A stretch of DNA of 5,659 nt from DASZPL01 sp035550315. Lineage in GTDB: Bacteria; Actinomycetota; Actinomycetes; JAFAQI01. The stretch is taken from positions 1 to 5,659 of the forward strand of contig DASZPL010000179.1 of NCBI GenBank assembly GCA_035550315.1, given 5' to 3'. This document shows positions 1 to 5,366 of the stretch, piece after piece (the stretch's first letter is position 1; each line of letters starts with the position of its first letter). The position numbers and the translations under genes were made by a program. Below the pieces are notes generated by a model that was given only the letters and a program-made list of their open reading frames with translations, did no database searches and was not told where the DNA came from.

Positions 1-64
1 CGCCAAACCCGCGCGTGTCAACGCTTTCAAGCCCGATTTCGGGTTGAAACGCGCGGGTTTGGCG
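1..64. repeat. Long palindromic repeat, copy A
   Basis: Arms at 1-22 and 43-64 are reverse complements with one mismatch (position 17), around a 20-nt loop. The arm core is CCAAACCCGCGCG. The loop contains a smaller nested hairpin, CCCGA/TCGGG. The same arm and a same-length, partly conserved loop recur at 1064-1123, so this is a dispersed family and not a chance hairpin. It may begin left of the window. It ends 54 bases before the DUF559 gene. The function is unknown; a REP-like non-autonomous element is the simplest reading. Confidence 0.85.
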
Positions 65-118
65 GCTGGCTGTGGACGGTGACCGACGCCGGTCGGCGGC
101 AGCCGCCACGCTCGGCCG

Positions 119-1009
119 ATGCCCCGCCGCGCGACGCTTCCCGCCGCCCTCGGCGACCGGCCGTTCACGACGCAGACCGCGCGCGCCGCCGGACTCACCG
201 CGCGGCAACTGCAAAGCCAAGCCACGCGGCGGTTGTTGCAATCGGTGTACGTCGCCGCGGACGTCCCGATCACCACCGAGCTACGCGCTCAGGCGGTCGC
301 GCTCATCTTGCCGCCAGGCGCGGTCGTCGCGCGCGAGACCGCAGCCTGGCTGCTCGGCCCCGACATCCGGCCACCCGGCGACCTCGGCGTCGACATCGTC
401 GTACCGCAAGGCGACGAGGTACGCCGGCCCGGCATCCGCTGCCGCGAAGCATCACTCAGGCCATGCGACGTCACGACCGTCTGCGGCGTCCCGGTCACGT
501 CACCGACTCGCACGGCATTCGACCTCGCCCGTCACGCCGGCCTGATCGAGGGCGTCGTCGGGGTTGACGCGATGGTGAACCGCGGCGGCTGTGACGTCGC
601 CGAGCTCGCCCGCTACGTGGCGCAGCGCCCGGGGTGGCGCGGCATCCGGCGGGCTCGCGAGGTCCTGACCCACGTCGAGCCGCTCAGCGAATCGCCGCAG
701 GAGAGCCGCGCCCGGATGCGGCTGGTGTTGGCCGGACTGCCACGGCCGCAGGCCCAAGTCGTCGTCCGAGACGAGTTCGGTGTTGTGGTCGCACGGCTGG
801 ACTTGGGTTACGAGCAGTGGCGGGTCGGCATCGACTACGACGGGCAACCGCACGAGTCCAGCTGGCGTTACGACCTTGAGCGGCAGGAGCGAATCCGCGG
901 CCTCGGCTGGTGGCACCGGCGCTACAGCTCGCTGGCAACGACCAACAGCTGGGCGCGAATGATCGACGAGGTCACCCGAGCCCTTCGCGCCGCTGGCTGG
1001 CGCAGCTAG
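119..1009 (+). CDS. AbiEi-like N-terminus / DUF559 (Vsr-fold) domain protein
   Basis: This 296-residue protein belongs to a type common in actinobacteria. An N-terminal winged-helix-like part (about 1-90; GLTARQLQS..., then a stretch ending ARETAAWLLG) resembles the AbiEi antitoxin/transcription-regulator domain. A middle part carries the conserved TSPTRTAFDLAR (about 127-138). The C-terminal part (about 190-296) resembles DUF559, a domain related to very-short-patch-repair endonucleases. Nuclease-like positions visible are E195, D228 (LDLGY), D239 and D241 with DG..H at 241-245, D252, R257/R260 and the GLGWW turn at 261-265. The ATG at 119 is the only good start: an in-frame TGA lies at 80-82 and no other start codon follows it. 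No strong Shine-Dalgarno is visible. No AbiEii toxin gene is next to it, so a toxin-antitoxin role is not supported here. It lies between copies of a palindromic repeat. The family assignment is firm, but nuclease activity and biological role are unknown. Confidence 0.86.
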   Translation: MPRRATLPAALGDRPFTTQTARAAGLTARQLQSQATRRLLQSVYVAADVPITTELRAQAVALILPPGAVVARETAAWLLGPDIRPPGDLGVDIVVPQGDEVRRPGIRCREASLRPCDVTTVCGVPVTSPTRTAFDLARHAGLIEGVVGVDAMVNRGGCDVAELARYVAQRPGWRGIRRAREVLTHVEPLSESPQESRARMRLVLAGLPRPQAQVVVRDEFGVVVARLDLGYEQWRVGIDYDGQPHESSWRYDLERQERIRGLGWWHRRYSSLATTNSWARMIDEVTRALRAAGWRS

Positions 1010-1016
1010 CCGCCCT

Positions 1017-1032
1017 CGCCAAACCCGCGCGT
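1017..1032. repeat. Isolated single arm of the palindromic repeat
   Basis: CGCCAAACCCGCGCGT matches the first 16 bases of copy A exactly. It sits 8 bases after the stop of the DUF559 gene, with no paired right arm directly after it. A weaker, degenerate version (GCCGAACCCG) follows at 1041-1050. It is probably a remnant of another copy. Confidence 0.7.
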
Positions 1033-1063
1033 CCCACGTCGCCGAACCCGTCCCCCCACGTTG

Positions 1064-1123
1064 CCAAACCCGCGCGTTTCAACGCTTTCCGGCCCGTTTT
1101 GGGGTTGAAACGCGCGGGTTTGG
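1064..1123. repeat. Long palindromic repeat, copy B; possible bidirectional terminator
   Basis: Arms at 1064-1083 and 1104-1123 are perfect 20-bp reverse complements around a 20-nt loop. The loop shares the pattern GCTTTC..GCCCG.TTT.GG with copy A. It lies between the stops of two convergent genes (1009 on + and 1163 on -), so the hairpin could stop transcription from both sides. There is no T-tract, so intrinsic termination is only an inference. Conservation of the loop as well as the arms argues for a defined repeat family. Confidence 0.88.
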
Positions 1124-1177
1124 TGGAGTAGAGGCCGTCCCAACCCGCGCGGGTTTGGCGGGCTAGCGGCCGTCCCA
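1111..1177. repeat. 35-bp-spaced direct duplication including the ATL gene 3' end
   Basis: Two 32-nt units, 1111-1142 and 1146-1177, match at 28 of 32 positions. Each starts inside the right arm of the palindromic repeat (CGCGCGGGTTTGG) and ends with GGCCGTCCCA. The second unit contains the last codons and stop of the ATL gene (Trp-Asp-Gly-Arg-stop on the minus strand). The first carries a matching Trp-Asp-Gly remnant outside the gene. A 14-bp palindrome, AACCCGCGCGGGTT, spans 1142-1155. This looks like duplication or recombination between repeat copies. Confidence 0.72.
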
Positions 1178-1450
1178 GCGGGCGAGGCGCATATCGACGC
1201 GCTGGCCGATCATGGGCACCCGCTCGCTTCGGAGCAAGGCGAGTTGTCGTTCGGCGGTACGCCGTGCGCAACTGCCGTCGTTATGCAGCACCCGGTGCCA
1301 TGGCACCTCCTCGCCGTGACGTGCCATCACCATGCCGACCGCGCGGGCCGAGCCGGCGCCGACCAGTTCAGCGACGTCGCCGTAGGAGAGCACGCGCCCG
1401 CGCGGGATCCGGTCGACCGCGTCCAGCACCGCGCGCGCAAACGGTGTCAA
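1163..1450 (-). CDS. Alkyltransferase-like protein (ATL), MGMT family
   Basis: This 95-residue protein matches the DNA-binding domain of O6-alkylguanine-DNA alkyltransferases: PRGRVLSYGDVAELVG, then a recognition helix with ARAVG, then VPWHRVLHNDG. The alkyl-accepting Cys of the PCHR motif is replaced by Trp51 (PWHR), the hallmark of ATL proteins. ATLs bind and flip O6-alkylguanine without repairing it and hand the lesion to nucleotide excision repair. Tyr23 and Arg36 correspond to the nucleotide-flipping Tyr and the Arg finger of the family. The length is normal for a stand-alone ATL. The start is TTG at 1450, chosen because an in-frame TGA directly precedes it and GTGAGG lies 4 bases upstream. 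It lies 60 bases downstream of the collagen-like gene on the same strand, so it may be partly co-transcribed, though a promoter-like element in the gap suggests its own start. Its 3' end lies inside a duplicated repeat. Confidence 0.9.
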   Translation of the reverse strand: MTPFARAVLDAVDRIPRGRVLSYGDVAELVGAGSARAVGMVMARHGEEVPWHRVLHNDGSCARRTAERQLALLRSERVPMIGQRVDMRLARWDGR

Positions 1451-1454
1451 TCAA

Positions 1455-1460
1455 CCTCAC
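1455..1460 (-). promoter_or_regulatory. Shine-Dalgarno supporting the TTG start of the ATL gene
   Basis: On the minus strand GTGAGG lies 4 bases before the TTG at 1450. With the in-frame TGA immediately before that TTG, it decides the start. Confidence 0.55.
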
Positions 1461-1471
1461 TTGTCAGCACT

Positions 1472-1493
1472 TGACGTCGTTATAGCAACGTCA
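1472..1493 (-). promoter_or_regulatory. Imperfect 22-bp dyad with -10-like TATAAC upstream of the ATL gene
   Basis: The dyad has outer arms TGACGT/ACGTCA and matches at 9 of 11 paired positions. On the minus strand its centre contains TATAAC (1484 to 1479), about 29 bases before the TTG start, a suitable distance for a -10 box with a short leader. A -35 candidate, TTGTCC, is only 14 bases upstream, which is short. This could be an operator overlapping a promoter. It also lies just after the stop of the collagen-like gene, but it has no T-tract to suggest a terminator. Confidence 0.3.
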
Positions 1494-1510
1494 CATGCGG
1501 ACAACTCGCG

Positions 1511-2695
1511 CTAGGTCGTGCAGATGACGTAGACCACGAAGGAGTCGTTGTTCTTCACGTCAACGTTCCAACCGCTCGGATGAGTTGACGTTCCGGTCGG
1601 GCCCGATGACTCCACGGTGTTCCCTTGGTCCACGCTAGTGAAGCCGCCGCCGGTCGCGTAGTCACTTCCCGAGCAGCTAGCCGACCCGTGATCATCAGTG
1701 GTGACAGTGTGAGTGACCCAGTACGTCGTCGCCGACCCGCCTGAGCCGGTTGCGCCGGTCGCGCCCTGCGGACCGGTCGGGCCCTGCGTGCCGACGCCGG
1801 TCGCGCCCTGCGGACCGGTCGGACCGGCACCCGTCGGTCCAGTGGGACCCGTCGGGCCCGGGACAAGGGACTGCGGCCCGGTCGGTCCGGTCGGACCCTG
1901 CAAGCCGACACCCGTGGGTCCGGTCGGCCCAGTCGGGCCTGCGATCAGGGACTGTGGGCCGGTCGGTCCGGTTGGACCGGCCAGACCGACACCCGTCGCT
2001 CCAGTCGGGCCGGTCGGGCCCTGCGTGCCGACGCCTTGCGCACCGGTTGCGCCCTGCGGACCGGTCGCGCCCGTCGGTCCCTGCGGACCCGTGGCGCCCT
2101 GCGGACCAATCAGGCCGACACCGGTCGCGCCCTGCGCACCCGTGGCGCCCTGCGCGCCCTGAGACCCGGTCGCACCCTGAGATCCGGTCGCGCCCTGCGC
2201 ACCCGTGGCGCCCTGCGGACCCTGCGATCCGGTCGCACCTTGCGCGCCCTGTGAACCTTGCGCGCCCTGCGAACCCTGCGCGCCGGTCGCGCCCGTGGGT
2301 CCGCGCGTACCCTGCGGACCGGCGGGGCCGAGTTCACTGGTGCCGGGTGGGCCAGCCGGACCCTGCGCGCCGGGCGGACCCTGCGGGCCAGCCGGCCCCT
2401 GCGAGCCGCCGCCACCCCCGACCGTGTTCGTGACGTCCCAGCTCAGCAGCTTCTCGCCGCGGTGGCAGTGCGCCCGCGGGTAGTTGATGACGCGCAGCTG
2501 CGCATGCTTGTAGTGGTCGTGCGGCTTCTTGTGGTAGCAGGCGTAGATCTTGCCGTCGGCCGACGGCACCCCCGCGGCCGCCGTACCCATGAAGCTGCCG
2601 GCCATTCCAGTCATCGCAACGGCGGCTGCCGCTGCTGCACCGGCCTGGCGGCGCCGACGTCCGGGATCGCGCTTGCTCAACCTGCTGCCCCCCAT
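1511..2695 (-). CDS. Secreted collagen-like (Gly-X-Y triple-helix) protein
   Basis: The protein is 394 residues from the ATG at 2695. The N-terminus is Arg-rich (KRDPGRRRRQ), followed by an Ala-rich hydrophobic stretch ending TAAAG near residue 42, a plausible signal peptide. Next is a small domain (about 48-90) with DGKIYACY ... LRVI ... CHRGEKLLSWDV and a Cys pair (53, 77), often found at the head of bacterial collagen-like proteins. A Gly-X-Y region (about 97-319) is dominated by Gly-Pro-Thr, Gly-Ala-Thr and Gly-X-Gln triplets, with short interruptions (GVGL, GPQSL). The C-terminal domain (about 321-394) has CSGSDYATGGGF ... GWNVDV ... YVICTT and a second Cys pair (341, 392). No LPXTG or other anchor is seen, so secretion or loose surface attachment is likely. 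An ATG at 2722 could add 9 residues, but a promoter-like TATACG lies between the two starts, so 2695 is preferred. It is transcribed divergently from the glycosyltransferase, which may modify it. Confidence 0.9.
   Translation of the reverse strand: MGGSRLSKRDPGRRRRQAGAAAAAAVAMTGMAGSFMGTAAAGVPSADGKIYACYHKKPHDHYKHAQLRVINYPRAHCHRGEKLLSWDVTNTVGGGGGSQGPAGPQGPPGAQGPAGPPGTSELGPAGPQGTRGPTGATGAQGSQGAQGSQGAQGATGSQGPQGATGAQGATGSQGATGSQGAQGATGAQGATGVGLIGPQGATGPQGPTGATGPQGATGAQGVGTQGPTGPTGATGVGLAGPTGPTGPQSLIAGPTGPTGPTGVGLQGPTGPTGPQSLVPGPTGPTGPTGAGPTGPQGATGVGTQGPTGPQGATGATGSGGSATTYWVTHTVTTDDHGSASCSGSDYATGGGFTSVDQGNTVESSGPTGTSTHPSGWNVDVKNNDSFVVYVICTT
1832..1993 (-). repeat. 81-bp tandem repeat (two units) inside the collagen region
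   Basis: Units 1913-1993 and 1832-1912 each encode 27 residues: GVGL(A/Q), Gly-Pro-Thr triplets, then PQSL(I/V)(A/P), then three more Gly-Pro-Thr triplets. The protein sequence differs at only three positions, and several silent base changes separate the units. Each unit carries two conserved breaks in the Gly-X-Y phase, suggesting a designed kink or flexible joint that was copied along with the helix. Copy number may vary between strains. Confidence 0.85.
2121..2217 (-). repeat. Exact 34-nt direct repeat, 63-bp period, in the collagen region
   Basis: Bases 2121-2154 and 2184-2217 are identical over 34 nt, a 21-residue period of Gly-Ala-Gln/Gly-Ala-Thr triplets. Identity at silent positions points to recent duplication or gene conversion by slippage in the triplet array. 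Confidence 0.8.
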
Positions 2696-2705
2696 TAGGC
2701 CCACA

Positions 2706-2733
2706 CGTATAGTGCCGCTCATCAAAGCACAAG
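2706..2733 (-). promoter_or_regulatory. Possible promoter of the collagen-like gene
   Basis: On the minus strand a -10-like TATACG (2711 to 2706) lies 15-16 bases after TTGTGC or CTTGTG (about 2733 to 2727). Transcription would begin near 2700, only a few bases before the ATG at 2695, giving an almost leaderless mRNA and excluding the ATG at 2722. No good Shine-Dalgarno is seen before either ATG, which fits leaderless initiation. The spacing is short and the match partial, so this is tentative. Confidence 0.3.
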
Positions 2734-2790
2734 GTACGGCGAATCTGGCGACAAAGGGCGCGTCCCCCCAGGCTCGGCGGTAACCGCAAA

Positions 2791-4041
2791 ATGGGACGAA
2801 TCTCGGTATTCACGCCCAGTAATGACGTGAAGTATCTCGATGGTTGTTATCGCAGCCTCGACGCGCAGACATTCTCCGACTGGGAATGGGTGATCCTGCT
2901 CAACGGAAAGGCGATGAGCTGGCAGCCACCGCAGCCGGACCCCCGGGTCAAGGTCGAGCGCGCGCGCAGCCGGGTGCGCGGCGTCGGCGCGGCCAAGCAA
3001 CTCGCCTGCGAAATCGCGAGCGGCGACATCCTGGTCGAGCTCGATCACGACGATCGGCTGACGCCCGACTGCCTGACCGAGGTGATCGCGGCGTTCGACG
3101 CCCACCCCGACGCGGCGCTGGTCTTCAGCGACTTCACCCAGATCAATGAAGACGACTCACCCAACGACGAGCGCTTCGACGCGACCGCGGGTTGGGAGTA
3201 CGTCTCGACGACGATCGACGGTACGACGTACCTCAGCTGCCAGGCGCTCGAAGCGACGCCGCACAACGTCGGCTACATCTGGTTCGCGCCGAACCACGTG
3301 CGGGCGTTTCGGCGTACCGCGTATGACCGGGCCGGCGGCTACGACCCGAGCCACGCGATCCTCGACGACCAGGACCTGATGTCGCGACTGTTCCAAGTCG
3401 GCGACTTCGTCCGCATCCCAAAATGCCTTTACTTGCAACGGTTTCACCGCCGCAACACGCAACGCGACCCGACCATCAACGCGGAGATCCAGCAGAAGAC
3501 CATCGACCTCTACCTGGAGTACGTCGAGGAGCTCGCGTTGTGCTGGGCGCAGCGCCGTGGCCTAGCGACGTTCAACTTGCGCACGCCGACGTCGGTCAAC
3601 GAGGCACCGGTCGACGAGCGCTACACCGTCGTGACGCTCGATCCCGCCAAGCCCGTGCTGCCGGTCGAAGCCAGCCAGGCGGGCGTGATCCGCGCGACCG
3701 ACCTGCTGCCGCGGATGCCCGATCGCGCGGCGTTCTTCAACGAGTGCTACCGGGCGCTGGCGCATGCCGGCCTGCTGCTCACCGACACGGCCAGCACCGA
3801 CGGTCGGGGCGCGTTCCAGGACCCGAGCCACGTCGCGTTCTACAACGAGAACAGCTTCAGCTACCTGACCCGCGCGGAGCTACGGCCGACCATCCCGACA
3901 CTGACGGCGCGGCTGCAGCTCAGCTTCTTGCAGACCTACTACCCGTCGCCGGTGCACGAGGACATGGCGATCCCGTACGTCAAAGCCAACCTGCTGGCGA
4001 TCAAGGACGGGCCCCGCCAGGGCGGGCAGCTCTTCGTCTAG
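2791..4041 (+). CDS. Family 2 glycosyltransferase with C-terminal methyltransferase-like domain
   Basis: In this 416-residue protein, residues 1 to about 230 form a GT-A glycosyltransferase: ISVFTPSNDVKYLDGCYRSLDAQTF at the start, the metal/nucleotide-sugar motif LDHDD (84-88), GGYD (182-185), the catalytic-base-like DDQDL (192-196) and LQRFHRRN (215-222), as in many GT2 enzymes that use NDP-sugars. Residues about 275-406 resemble the second half of a class I SAM methyltransferase: VVTLDP, then VIRATDLLPRMPD (LEHVPD-like), then RALAHAGLLL, then GRGAFQDPSHVAFYNENSF. The GxGxG SAM-binding loop (motif I) is absent. No membrane segment is seen, so it is probably cytoplasmic. The ATG at 2791 sits directly before the first GT strand; no clear Shine-Dalgarno is visible, and a small inverted repeat (GCGGT/ACCGC, 2777-2787) lies just upstream. 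It is divergent from the collagen-like gene, with under 100 bases between them, so Thr-rich collagen is a possible acceptor, though this is unproven. Its stop overlaps the moeZ stop. Confidence 0.9.
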   Translation: MGRISVFTPSNDVKYLDGCYRSLDAQTFSDWEWVILLNGKAMSWQPPQPDPRVKVERARSRVRGVGAAKQLACEIASGDILVELDHDDRLTPDCLTEVIAAFDAHPDAALVFSDFTQINEDDSPNDERFDATAGWEYVSTTIDGTTYLSCQALEATPHNVGYIWFAPNHVRAFRRTAYDRAGGYDPSHAILDDQDLMSRLFQVGDFVRIPKCLYLQRFHRRNTQRDPTINAEIQQKTIDLYLEYVEELALCWAQRRGLATFNLRTPTSVNEAPVDERYTVVTLDPAKPVLPVEASQAGVIRATDLLPRMPDRAAFFNECYRALAHAGLLLTDTASTDGRGAFQDPSHVAFYNENSFSYLTRAELRPTIPTLTARLQLSFLQTYYPSPVHEDMAIPYVKANLLAIKDGPRQGGQLFV

Positions 4042-5210
4042 TAGAGCGGCTGCTCGCCCTCGACCTGCGTGGTCCACGCGGTGACGCCGCCCTGCACGTG
4101 CTTCGCGTCGGCGAAGCCGGCGTTCTTCAGCAATGCCAACGCTTCCGCGGAGCGCACGCCGGTCTTGCAGTAGGCCACGACCGGCCGGTCCACCGGCAGC
4201 TCGGCCAACTTGCTGGGCAGGTCGCCCTTCGGAATGAGTACGGCGCCGGGAATCCGCACGATCTCCCACTCCGCCGGCTCCCGCACGTCGACCAGCAGGA
4301 AGTCGTCGCCGCGCTGTTGCATCTCGGCGAGCTCGCTCGCGGTGATCGTCGAGCCGGCCGCCGCGTCGGCGGCTTCCTCGGAAACCGCGCCGCAGAATGC
4401 TTCGTAGTCGATCAGTTCGGTGATCGTCGGGTTCTTGCCGCACAGCGGGCACTCCGGGTCCTTGCGGACCTTCACCGAGCGGTACGTCATCTCAAGCGCG
4501 TCGTAGATCATCAGCCGGCCGACCAACGGCTCGCCGATGCCAGTCAGCACCTTGATCGCCTCGTTGGTCTGGATCGAGCCGATCGACGCGCACAGCACAC
4601 CGAGCACGCCGCCCTCGGCGCATGACGGCACCATGCCGGGCGGCGGCGGTTCCGGGTAAAGGCAGCGGTAGCACGGTCCGTGCTCCGCCCAGAAGACGCT
4701 GGCCTGCCCGTCGAACCGGTAGATCGAGCCCCACACGTACGGCTTGCCGAGCAGCACACAGGCGTCGTTCACCAGGTAGCGGGTGGCGAAGTTGTCGGTG
4801 CCGTCGACAATCAGGTCGTAGCCGGCGAAGATCTCCATCGCGTTCGACGAGTCGAGCCGCTCCTGGTGCAACTGCACGGTGACCAGCGGGTTGATCTCGC
4901 GGACCGCGTCGCGGGCGCTTTCCGCCTTCGGCCGGCCGACATCGCTCTGGCCGTGGATCACCTGCCGCTGCAGGTTGGACTCGTCGACGACGTCGAAGTC
5001 GATGATTCCCAGCGTGCCGACGCCGGCGGCGGCGAGGTACATCAGCGTCGGCGAGCCGAGGCCGCCGGCGCCCACGCACAGCACCTTCGCGTTCTTCAGC
5101 CGCTTCTGCCCCGTCATCGCGACGTCCGGGATGATCAAGTGCCGGGAGTAGCGGCGTACCTCGTCAGGGGTCAGCGTCTCGGCAGGCTCCACCAGCGGGG
5201 GAAGCGGCAC
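4038..5210 (-). CDS. moeZ: MoeZ: adenylyltransferase/sulfurtransferase (MoeB-rhodanese fusion)
   Basis: This 390-residue protein has the standard actinobacterial MoeZ architecture. An E1-like ThiF/MoeB domain (about 15-280) adenylates the C-terminal Gly-Gly of sulfur-carrier proteins such as MoaD. A C-terminal rhodanese domain (about 285-390) delivers sulfur to make the thiocarboxylate used for molybdopterin and, in relatives, for cysteine or thiamine-type pathways. Visible features are the ATP loop GAGGLGS (47-53), NLQRQ (79-83), DGTDN (136-140), zinc-binding CYRC (180-183) and CPLC (254-257), the MVPSCAEGG cysteine (C197), and the rhodanese active-site loop CKTGVRS with C348. All key residues are intact. 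The GTG at 5210 is chosen because GAGGTGA lies 5 bases upstream and MPLPPLVEP fits the family N-terminus. Upstream GTG (5219) and ATG (5270) starts would add residues unlike the family. It converges with the glycosyltransferase and overlaps it by 4 bases. Confidence 0.95.
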   Translation of the reverse strand: MPLPPLVEPAETLTPDEVRRYSRHLIIPDVAMTGQKRLKNAKVLCVGAGGLGSPTLMYLAAAGVGTLGIIDFDVVDESNLQRQVIHGQSDVGRPKAESARDAVREINPLVTVQLHQERLDSSNAMEIFAGYDLIVDGTDNFATRYLVNDACVLLGKPYVWGSIYRFDGQASVFWAEHGPCYRCLYPEPPPPGMVPSCAEGGVLGVLCASIGSIQTNEAIKVLTGIGEPLVGRLMIYDALEMTYRSVKVRKDPECPLCGKNPTITELIDYEAFCGAVSEEAADAAAGSTITASELAEMQQRGDDFLLVDVREPAEWEIVRIPGAVLIPKGDLPSKLAELPVDRPVVAYCKTGVRSAEALALLKNAGFADAKHVQGGVTAWTTQVEGEQPLY

Positions 5211-5215
5211 GGTTG

Positions 5216-5222
5216 TCACCTC
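5216..5222 (-). promoter_or_regulatory. Shine-Dalgarno deciding the moeZ start
   Basis: GAGGTGA on the minus strand matches the anti-Shine-Dalgarno well and lies 5 bases before the GTG at 5210. It overlaps the alternative GTG at 5219, making that start unlikely. Confidence 0.7.
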
Positions 5223-5242
5223 ATGGTCAGTCGTACGCCGAT

Positions 5243-5259
5243 CGACCCTTCCAGGGTCG
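5243..5259. promoter_or_regulatory. Short hairpin/dyad upstream of moeZ
   Basis: CGACCCT and AGGGTCG form a perfect 7-bp inverted repeat with a 3-base loop, 32 bases before the moeZ start. It could be an operator or a 5' leader hairpin. Nothing else identifies a bound regulator. Confidence 0.35.
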
Positions 5260-5322
5260 CACGGGTGCAACGAACCCGAGCACGCAGATGTTCCGACCCA
5301 CGCTCACGCTCGCGGCGGCACC

Positions 5323-5346
5323 GTCGGCGTCGGCGTCGGCGTCGGC
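5323..5346. repeat. GTCGGC hexanucleotide microsatellite, four copies
   Basis: Four perfect tandem copies of GTCGGC lie in the non-coding gap upstream of moeZ. Such a tract can change length by slippage. An effect on moeZ expression is possible but not shown. Confidence 0.85.
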
Positions 5347-5366
5347 GCCCATCCCCCTGCCCCCGA

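Noticed and set aside
1..1160. CRISPR array from the recurring CCAAACCCGCGCG arms
   Set aside because: Copies are irregularly spaced and in opposite orientations forming hairpins, with a gene between them; there is no regular spacer pattern and no cas gene.
972..1271. Minus-strand open frame across the palindromic repeats (KPARFNPKTG...KRAG)
   Set aside because: It is a translation of the repeat arms, overlaps the ATL and DUF559 genes, and has no domain.
1163..1450. Active O6-methylguanine-DNA methyltransferase
   Set aside because: The acceptor Cys of PCHR is Trp; the only Cys (residue 61) is outside the active-site motif.
1511..1760. Sortase-anchored surface protein
   Set aside because: The C-terminus has no LPXTG, hydrophobic span or basic tail; it ends in a small Cys-pair domain.
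1713..2433. Long open frames on the plus strand across the collagen region (Pro/Val/Gly/Cys or Arg/Pro/Ser repeats)
   Set aside because: They are the reverse complement of Gly-X-Y codons: GGN/CCN triplets lack stops on both strands. No start context or recognisable domain; the minus-strand frame has real terminal domains.
3423..4625. 400-codon plus-strand open frame spanning the glycosyltransferase and moeZ
   Set aside because: Arg/Ala/Gly-rich translation typical of high-GC out-of-frame reading, and it crosses two clearly identified genes on opposite strands.
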